Origin: Haplomitrium mnioides
Lineage: Eukaryota > Marchantiophyta > Haplomitriopsida > Calobryales
NCBI GenBank assembly: GCA_049999725.1
Contig: JBNGIS010039266.1
Location: 1-45,495, forward strand
Length of the DNA: 45,495 bases
Reading direction: 5' to 3'
In this document: in pieces, positions 38,301-45,495 of the stretch
Layout of the letters: each line of letters opens with the position of its first letter
Position numbering within the stretch: position 1 is the stretch's first letter
The notes under the pieces: model-generated
What the model was told of the DNA's origin: nothing
Database searches by the model: none
The model's input: only the letters and a program-made list of their open reading frames with translations
Position numbers and translations under genes: made by a program

Positions 38301-39120
38301 TTGATTGCACAAACTCTATACCCGCATAAACATAGTGCTCTTTGAAACATTTCTTTTGAAAAAAAAATACAAAACATCAAGAAAAAACCCAAGTAGACTA
38401 GAAGTGAAGGGAATGAGTTTGCAATGTAGACACAGAAACCAACAAAACAAAACATTGTATGGATTTAGGCACTCCATTTTATAGTTCAAGCAAGAAAGAA
38501 GCTTTCATTTGTGGTAGAAAATCCATGCACGTAAAAGTTAAAGTGAGCTTAAAAAAAAGGTTTCAGGATTTAAAAATATTTTATAATTCAATGAAGCATA
38601 TACAAAATGAAATCATAGTTCAGAATCAAAAGGCAATGGCTAAAGAGATTGAATTTAGAGTGTAAACAAGAAACATCTTCTAGTTTTTGACTTGATTCTA
38701 CCAAACAAAGGTTTCAAGTTCTACAAAAGAGTCTATCACTTGTGTAGAAACTAAGTTTTAGCTAGTAGTCTTTGTATGTAGAGGCTTGAGAGTTGTATAT
38801 GAGAAGTAGAACTTTTGGAGGGCTTGGGCTTCCACCCCAAAAATTATGTGCACAAAGGAATCCAAGCTCAATATTTGAACACTCCACCCCAAAGTTTATG
38901 CGCGTATAAAAATCCAAACTCACCATCTGAACACTCCACAACAAAGACTATCAAGAACCTAGGTTTTAGATTCTGTTGAAGAGTTTTTGAACGCACGACA
39001 TTTCAACTTGCAAATCAAAGTCTATACCTGCATAGGGTTCAGACTTCTACAATCGATGATACAGATGGTCAACATTCTATTTTTTGCAACAAACTCTATG
39101 CACAAAAAAGATTTTTTTTT
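38301..39120. repeat. Degenerate palindromic motifs, gene 2 flank of copy B
   Basis: Scattered words of the motif family: AAACTCTATACCCGCATAAAC (38307), AAAATCCATGCACGTAAAAG (38518), AAAGTTTATGCGCGTATAAA (38891), AAAGTCTATACCTGCATAGG (39016) and AACTCTATGCACAAAAAAG (39091). The matching flank of copy A has been lost to the copia relic, so only this copy shows the gene 2-side subterminal region. A plus-strand open frame at 38459-38665 has no counterpart and is not called. Confidence 0.6.
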
Positions 39121-39539
39121 CTCATTCGGAATCTAAAAGTAAAATGGGTATAAAGCTCTTCATATGAGTCAAAGCGCACCAAAGGTTTTAAGTTATACAT
39201 CAAAGTCCTTACAAGCAAAAACAAAATAGTCAATTTTGGCAAATGTTTCAGCAACATAATAAGCCTAAACTCTTATAGCAAGCATTGAAGTTGGAAACAA
39301 TATAATTACATTTTGGGTAAGAAAATATTTTACAAAGCAAATGAAAAAATTAGAGAAAGATTCACGTTTCATTTACAGAAAATAACATTCAACTTAGAAT
39401 GATTTATATTAAAAACTTCAAGGTGGTAGATAAATTTAACAAATTGCTTCACCACATTCTCACGTAATTTATAAAATAGTAATCTTAAATTATAGTATAA
39501 TTGAAAATACACAATATACAATAAAATTCCTAAACTACT

Positions 39540-41330
39540 TTAGTCATTTGTCTTGACTTCTTTGGATTTAACTTCAAAAAATTCATCCAGATTTACTTGA
39601 TATGTTTGAGTGTTAATGATATTGATTGAACCTCTTTGAAACAATTCAGAATTGAGGGCTTTTTGTCTTTTGTACTCAAATAGATTTGCTTTAATGATAG
39701 CTAGAGTGGTTTGTTTTCAATTGGTTTTTTTATATAAAAAGAAATCAAAAGATAGAATCGTGATTTGTATCACATCAAGTACATCAACATGTAACTTGGA
39801 TTTGTATTTCCCTTTTGTTGCTACTATTTTTTTTGAGAAGTATTGTCCAAAAAATGCATCCTCAGCCTTACAAGCAAACCATTGAACACGTACTTGTTTC
39901 AAGTTTGGGGAATCTTCCTCATCAAATAACAAAACTTTGAAAGAACTTTGGCAACCCAAAATGGTTTGCCTTTTGGATCCAAAGATGCAACAACACAAAT
40001 AAACATTCTAGCTTTCATCTCATATAGATTGCCAAATTTATGCCCATATCAAGTGTTGTGCAAAAGAATCCCTTCTCGCGGCCTAGGTGCTCCATCATAG
40101 AGTGCTTGATGTATGGAAAGTATTTATTGTATTGGGGTATCTTCTTTTGTATGTTGATCATCAAGCTGAGAAACTAGACAAACATTTTGAGACTCATTAC
40201 AAGTGTTAGACAATTGTGAAGGTGGAAAATTAAATTCTACTTCGAGTCCTTATCTTTTTTTTCATGGATGTGGGCTCCAATCTCTTCTTGGGCAAGAAAA
40301 AAGTCATTCCATTATTGAATATCAAAATCTGTAAAGAACTTGTAGCAGTTCTCACTTGTGTTGTTCTTTATTGCAAAGATCACCTTCTCGGTATCAACTT
40401 CTCTTTCTTCCTTTTGAGATCTTTTGATTTCAAGATATACCTTGAGAGGAATCAACATTAAACTCAAATTTTCTCTATCCACTTCTAGTAGGTTCTTGAG
40501 TTGACAAATACCATCTGGAGGTAACCAAAATTCATTTGTTAAAAACTGTTTGCTCCAAATCTTTGCCTTGGAATCATTCAATTGGAACTTGAATTGTCGA
40601 TTAAGGGTAATATCATGTATTCTTTGAGCCAAAGAGGGATGTTGTTGTAGAAACATTTTGAATTCCCATATTTCTAACAAAATAGTTACATGAGGTTTAG
40701 GATTATAGGATAATTGAAGCGTCTTGTTGAGATTCGTAATTATAAAAGCTTTGACACGTTTTAAATGCTTCGATAATCGACTAAACATTTGATCAATTTG
40801 ATCATGAGTATGGTAAACCATGAGAAATCTCACCTTCATTTTTTTGAAAAACATTAGTAGCAATGAGAAGACTAAGATATCCAAATAAGATAGAATTCTA
40901 ATTCTCTCATGTCGTGTTGTCGAACTAAAGATACAAAGTTAGAGGCAACGACCCTTCAAAGTCACATAATATTTTGTTGATCACAGTAACTGTCAAATTA
41001 GAATCGCTTCTCAAGTTTCCATAGGTTAAGAAGACCCTCGAAGAAAGAGCATGATTAAATATTAAGGCACCAACAACACGCACACCCACCAAACAATCTT
41101 TATCAATGTTTTTTGGTGGGCAAGACCAGTGTGGAATAGCAGTTTTCCTCTTATCGATTCCATCACTAACAATTCCCAAGGACTTTTGACCATTGTGGCA
41201 ACATTTTCTTTGATTATTTGCAAGTTTTGTTCTTTCTTTCATTTGTTGGCCACAATGAAAAAACAATTGGCAATTATATTTGATTGCATCATCACAAAGT
41301 AAGAAAGAGATAAAAATAGTTAAGTACAAC
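39540..41330 (-). pseudogene. Gene 2 copy B, second main exon
   Basis: Matches copy A (23131-24893) throughout. Read leftward: FLLCDDAIKYNCQLFFHCG, KERTKLANNQRKC, LGIVSDGIDKRKTAIPHW, PPKNIDKDCLVGVRVVGALI, SSRVFLTYGNLRSDSNLTV, NKILCDFEGSLPLTLYL, then in another frame FDNTT, YLSLLIATNVFQK, then THDQIDQMFSRLSKHLKRVK (40800 region). The C-terminal domain is at 39998-39717 with VQWFACKAEDAFFGQYFSKK. The stop is at 39540-39542, equivalent to that of copy A. Compared with copy A, IIDGMD is VSDGID and GHTHDE is YHTHDQ. This copy preserves the central 190-codon stretch 40884-40312 intact in one frame. Confidence 0.7.
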
Positions 41331-42164
41331 ATATGTCAATGTTTGGAACTCCAAAACACAACTTAAGGTGCTAAAAATATTCAAATCATCTTAAACAAAT
41401 GTTTGGATTGGTAAAAATTTAAGAGATTAAAAATAAACTTTAGGTAATTTAAATAAATTAAAATTTATTTGACTTAAAGTAAACAAACGCTTTAAAAGAA
41501 GAAAAACAACATTTGCTAACAAAGGGTCAGCAATTGGAACTAGAGTTTCAAATATAGTTTGGATTCTTTGTTCGCAAAAGATGAAAAAAAAAACAAGAAC
41601 ACATCCTAGACGCGCATAGTATGAGTGCAGACAACAACTAATCCTATGCATGCATAAGACCAAAGCAACAACACCAATACCATGACTTGCTTTGACTGTT
41701 GTCACGACTGGTTGTAAGGGAAACAAGAAAAAATTTTATGTACGTATAGGATTTGCAAACAACAAAAACGGTTCTTGCTATTGTTTTTCTTGCATAGGGC
41801 TCTTAATTCAAAGAAACAAAAGCAAACATGTTGCAAGGCTAAAGTCATCACCGAGAATCATATTCATTTTCTTGCATTATTTGACTATAGATATGGTTTG
41901 GACTCAAACTAAAAACAACATACCCTATACGAGCATAGACTCTCTTCTCACAACTCAAGTTGATAAGAATCATTCGCCTCAAATCTTGTTTGTTGAACAA
42001 CTTAACAAAACAAATATCTTTTAGCACTAAGTTGAGAAAACATAACATATCTAGAACTAAGTTTTCAGTTTAGAAAAAAAAGCATGGACTAACCAAAGGT
42101 TTCAAAAGAGAAGAAATTTGTTACCTTTGTCAGACTCAAAGACAAATTTTTCTCGTTATGATTT
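41331..42164 (-). other. Intron of gene 2 copy B with palindromic motifs
   Basis: Corresponds to 22403-23130 in copy A. Motif copies include CCTAGACGCGCATAGTATGA (41604), AATCCTATGCATGCATAAGA (41640), TTTTATGTACGTATAGGATT (41734) and ACCCTATACGAGCATAGACT (41922). Four sites here against three clear sites in copy A, in similar order, point to a shared ancestral arrangement. Confidence 0.6.
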
Positions 42165-43247
42165 TATTTATTTGATGTTTCACAAACAACAAATCTATTG
42201 CATTTTGGAATTTTTACATTTGGGAAATGAGTTCTCCAATATTTTGTGAAACTCAAGAAACTAGGAATACAATGGGGATCTTTCTCTTTCAAATAAGTTG
42301 TGTAGTAGTCATAAACTTCCCATTTTGTAAAATTATCAAGCAAGTTATAAACTTTGTGAGTGGGCATTCTCTCGTAGTATCCTTGGAAAAAAGTGTCGAT
42401 CCACCCACACACAAATACTCCTTTAGCATATAATTCTTTTTTTCTAAAAATGCCTCTAGAATCTGTATTTTTGAGATTCTGAATCCTTTGGATTCTATCA
42501 TTCCCTACTCATAATATTAATTAATTTAAAGGCTCTTCTACAGACAACAATACTGCAAGGCAGAGTAAATTGATTGCCAACATCATAGTCTTTTCTTGGT
42601 ATTCTCCATTGTAGTGTGATATCTTGATTCTTCATGCTTTGTCAAAAATGCGTTTCTCTCACAATTTTTAAGAAAATTTGTTTTGCACAACAACAAGCAA
42701 TTATTTCGACAACATGAAATTCTCTTCAATCTAGAAATTGACATTGGATCGAGCTTTTTCTTCACAAATCTCTTGTTAGAATGGACTTTTTGCAAAGAAT
42801 TTTCTCGTAAGGTGTTTATCCGTTTGGGTTTTGGCCCAAACAAAGAATTCTTAAGATGTGATGGTCGATTCGATCCATAGGCAAATCTAGCAATCAGAGA
42901 CAGTTCATCGTCCAAAAGATTCTTATCATCATTGTAAACACTGTTTGTTTCTTTGCAAAACGTTTTTGAAGGATGAGGTACTTCTTGAGGATTGGGAGAG
43001 CTGCACCATTCAAAAATTAAATCTTGATCAATATCTAGATTATTAGGAAAAAAAATTTTGCAACATGATCGGTGCCTTTGGTGATAACTCCAACAAAATA
43101 TTGATTGATTAAGACTCTTTGCTAGAATCATTTCCCAAACTATCATTTGAAGACTCCTCCAAAAGAATTCGATTTGTTTCAGATTTCCCAATCTTGTTGC
43201 AAGGTCCAACTTGAATTGAAATCACTCATTGTTTGAGTAGTGCTATT
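42165..43247 (-). pseudogene. Gene 2 copy B, first main exon, 5'-truncated
   Basis: Read leftward from 43247: ETNRILLEESS-like residues, DIDQDLIFEWCSSPNPQEVP, KETNSVYNDDKNLLDDELSL, FAYGSNRPSHLKNSLFGPKP, LDPMSISRLKRISCCRNNCL, TKHEESRYHTTMENTKKR, then GRSTLF-type segments, GYYERMPTHKVYNLLDNFTK and FPNVKIPKCNRFVVCET. Together with copy A this defines the conserved core. The homology with copy A ends exactly at TAGCACTACTCAAAC (43230-43247), where gypsy 1-type sequence begins. The gene 2 start, the gap region and all of gene 1 are therefore absent from this copy. Confidence 0.68.
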
Positions 43248-43249
43248 GG

Positions 43250-43654
43250 GGACTCCGACTTGGATTGGTCCTTTCTCAAATTCTCAAGTTATTTCTGTTG
43301 TGTCGTACAAACTTGATCTTCCTCTCCACATGAAGATTCATTATGTATTCCATGTCTTTAAGCTTGAGATTTTTGTTTCTAGTCCTTCTTCTTTTCCAAA
43401 CCATGTTCAAATTCCTCCTCCACCTATTGTTCTTGATGATTATGAAGAATATGAGGTGGATTGTATTTTGGCTAAATGAGTCTTTAAGCGTGGGCGATAT
43501 CCTCAAGTTCAATATAAAGTTTTGTGGAAGGGATATCTGCTTCATGATGCTACTTGGGAGCCGTGTTCAAACCTTGAGAATGCTCAAGAGGATATTTGAT
43601 TATTTGAAATTGTTGGCCATGAGGAGGACATTATTGATTAGAAGGCGTAGATTA
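43250..43654 (+). pseudogene. pol: Chromovirus pol end with a better preserved chromodomain
   Basis: Reads TWIGPFSNSQVISVVSYKLD, LPLHMKIHYVFHVFKLEIFV, IPPPPIVLDDYEEYEVDCIL, a stop, then KRGRYPQVQYKVLWKGYLLH and DATWEPCSNLENAQED. The EYEV..IL, Y.V.WKGY and ATWEP...L motifs are the aromatic-cage chromodomain. It is the same family as gypsy element 1 (11340-11720) but less damaged: only one internal stop, just after EVDCILAK. Its LTR follows directly. Confidence 0.85.
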
Positions 43655-44038
43655 TGTAATAGTACAACCATGATGTTGTGCTATATATAAGAAAATAGAG
43701 AGGAGTGAAGGAAGTGGTAGAGGATCACTTTTAGGGTTTAAATCATTTTAATGTTACTTGCTTTTGAAGTTATTTTAAGTGAAGTGGTATATGGTCAATT
43801 TTAGGATGGAAATTAGAAGTGACTTGTATGTGAAGAAAGAAGGATGACACCTTCTTCTTCTCTTGTATAAATAGAAGGGTTTCATAGACCTAATCCTCAT
43901 TCTAGAGTTCCTCTCAAATCACTTGGGTTCTTTGGTTACTTGGCTTTTGCTTGCCTTATTGGCATTTGATTGAGGAACTCTATTAGAGTTCACTATGAGT
44001 TTCTACTCATTTGGATTTGGTCTTTGAGTTCTTTCACA
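43655..44038 (+). mobile_element. LTR of a second gypsy 1-family copy
   Basis: 384 bases from TGTAATAGTACAACC to TTCTTTCACA, homologous to the 4775-5151 LTR, with TATAAATA at 43866-43873. It has the full TG...CA form, including the TTTGAGTTCTTT.CA end that is missing from the truncated 11734-12055 copy. It follows the chromodomain end of pol, so it is a 3' LTR. Confidence 0.85.
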
Positions 44039-44242
44039 CAAAAGGAGACAAATGACATTAGAGCCTTTAATGGATTGGCAAGCTTCTATTTACGATTCAT
44101 CTATTATTATGCGTATATTGCTACACCACTTACAGATCTGCTAGGCAAAGAGATCAAGTTTCAATAGACAGCCAAAGAGAAAGCAAGATTTCAATAGCTC
44201 AAGGATGTAGTCTATTCTTGTCCTATTATACAACCATATGAT
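44039..44242 (+). pseudogene. pol: RT/RNase H border fragment of the gypsy 1 family
   Basis: Reads RAFNGLASFYLRFIYYYAYI, ATPLTDLLGKEIKFQ, then decayed RNase H start. It matches 7920-8110 and 9615-9830 of element 1. It starts right after an LTR end, without PBS, gag or the first RT motifs, so a large deletion or recombination joined it. It ends at CAACCATATGAT, where the GC-rich element begins. Confidence 0.8.
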
Positions 44243-45495
44243 TGTCAGCTAGTGGAACAGGGGCTAATCTGGGTTACAAGGAACCAGAAGCGGTAGCAAC
44301 AACATTTCTCCATTCTGAAGTGGTAAGATAATCTGGAAGCAACAGAATAACTCTAATCGGAAGCTAAGCGCAGGTTACCTCATTTTCCGATCCGAAGCAG
44401 TGGAATCGGATTCATATTGTGAAGGAAGGAGGCAAGAGTCGAGGAGGTCAGCGCTAGAGAATTCCAGAGGGATGGGATCGAAAGAGAGAAGAAATACGGA
44501 GCAGAGCAAAAGGATCTAGGAGAGCAAATGAGAACCGCAAGGCAACAATTCTTGACAGAGGGAAACCATGACAAGGGTGAAAGTCGGATGTAGAACGGAG
44601 GAGCCAACTGTTTGACCTGTGCATCCTCGATTTGTGACCATTCGGGGCATGCAATACCTTGATAGAGAGAAGAGCTCGAGGCAATCGTAGTGCAATTTGA
44701 ATCAAAGAGAATAAGGCAGAAACAAGGAGGAACGACCTTTTGGAAGTTAACCGACGGCCGCAGTCCCGAGGAGTTTGTGGAGCGCTGTGGAAACGTGGCA
44801 GCCCACCGCACTCCGAGGAATCCGACGGACGACGTGGCAGCACCTACGGGTCCGAAGAGCTTAACAGGGTTCAGCCTCCCTAAGTGGAGCGCCCCAGTTA
44901 AGTTGGTTCCGATCAGCCTCCCTAAGTGGGGAGACCACTTAACGGGGATCCGACAAGAAGCCCAACTGGAGACCAAGGGAATGGATGCAAAACGGTGACT
45001 TATCACGGGCCCCGTTAGACAAAGAGCGAGCAAGACGAAATGATGATCTATCGCTGATCCGATGAAGCGGGGGAAAGTTTGACAAGGTAAGATCTGAAAG
45101 TTTGATGGGAGTTTATGGCGTGCTTGGTTCTTATAACAAGGAGGCTACGGAATGACGATATATTGAGGGTCCAGCCGAAACAAGATCAAGGGGGCCAAAA
45201 AGGTGATCAGGCAAAGTTCCGGCCAAGGGAAGATCAAAATAGCAAAAAGACGATGAAGCGACGATCCGGCCAGAAGAAGAAGCAAGGGACCAACAGCCGA
45301 AAGGGTGACCTATTGCAATTCTGGCATTGGTGAGGACGAAAGTTTGACAGAGCGCGCTGAAAGTTCAAAGGGGATCCACGGAGAGTCTGCCATAGTTCTT
45401 ATATCAAGTGGAGGAAAGAGTAAGCAAAGGAAGCCTCAGTTCTTATAACGAGCGGGTTCTGAAGCGGCGACCAAATGTACCGTTCTTACTCGGCG
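44243..45495 (+). mobile_element. GC-rich LTR-like element, second copy, runs off the window
   Basis: Starts TGTCAGCTAGTGGAACAGGG directly after gypsy RT sequence. The landmarks listed for 15186-18704 recur here in the same order: GACGACGTGGCAGCACC (44831), CCTCCCTAAGTGG twice (44874 and 44920), a CTAAGTGGGGAG..CACTTA inverted pair (44925-44943), ATATTGAGGGTCCAGCCGAA (45159), the GAAAGTTTGA and GAAAGTTCAA pair (45339-45369), AGTTCTTATATCAAG (45395), and two more AGTTCTTA-type words. Open frames of up to 217 codons here are on the opposite strand or lack motifs. The TG start suggests an LTR longer than 1.2 kb. Confidence 0.6.

Noticed and set aside
44380-45033. 217-codon minus-strand open frame
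   Set aside because: It lies antisense to the LTR-like element, overlaps open frames on the other strand, and has no counterpart conserved at 15186-18704.
1-45495. A functional host gene or tRNA/rRNA gene
   Set aside because: Scanning both strands, I found no intact multi-exon host protein and no convincing cloverleaf or rRNA stretch. Without a search tool, small RNA genes cannot be excluded.

Overview
The window is nuclear DNA of a land plant with a large, repeat-rich genome. The evidence is layered, mutated Ty3/gypsy and Ty1/copia retrotransposons, plant-type LTRs with a PBS matching the 3' end of plant initiator Met-tRNA, GT..AG introns with pyrimidine-rich 3' splice sites, and no prokaryotic features. 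A non-flowering plant (gymnosperm, fern or lycophyte) is my guess from the kinds of elements present, but the sequence alone does not settle it. I see no intact host gene and no convincing tRNA, rRNA or CRISPR. Nearly everything recognisable is a mobile element, and every coding region but short pieces is broken by stops or frameshifts.

Layout, left to right: 1-4668 is unassigned AT-rich sequence followed by a decayed copy of an unknown gene ('gene 1', + strand) that ends at a CACTA-like terminus at 4668. 4775-12055 is a chromodomain-bearing Ty3/gypsy element (LTRs, PBS, gag, protease) whose RT region is tandemly duplicated. Its 3' LTR is cut at about 12055 by a second CACTA-like terminus at 12061. 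12061-about 24980 is the best copy of a two-gene element. Gene 1 runs leftward (12965-20170) and gene 2 runs rightward (about 20740-24893); a 100-N gap lies between their 5' ends, and a 3.5 kb GC-rich LTR-like insertion (about 15190-18704) lies inside gene 1. About 24980-26620 is a Ty1/copia pol relic. About 27255-28790 is a degenerate satellite of roughly 55-60 bp units, ended by a third CACTA-like terminus at 28801. About 29880-33650 is a second Ty3/gypsy pol on the minus strand, whose C-terminus carries a degenerate PHD finger. 33831-37945 is mostly unassigned and ends in a third gypsy gag, which is cut by a fourth terminus at 37946. 37946-43247 is a second copy of gene 2 (minus strand) with its own flank. 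43250-45495 holds a chromodomain fragment, a solo LTR, an RT/RNase H fragment and a second copy of the GC-rich LTR-like element.

The most interesting content is the two-gene element. From two gene-1 copies, two gene-2 copies and four related ends I infer this architecture: terminus C(A/G)CTACTTTGAACC, then gene 1 and gene 2 transcribed divergently from the middle, then the same terminus inverted. Gene 2 looks like an RNase H-fold transposase of the kind catalogued as DUF7869. The non-coding parts (both flanks and the introns) and the start of gene 2 carry many copies of a palindromic motif, AGTCCATGCGCGCATGGACT and variants. In two gene-1 introns the motif is arranged with an almost exact 24-bp period. 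This resembles in principle the subterminal transposase-binding repeats of CACTA elements, but here the motif spreads through the introns as well.
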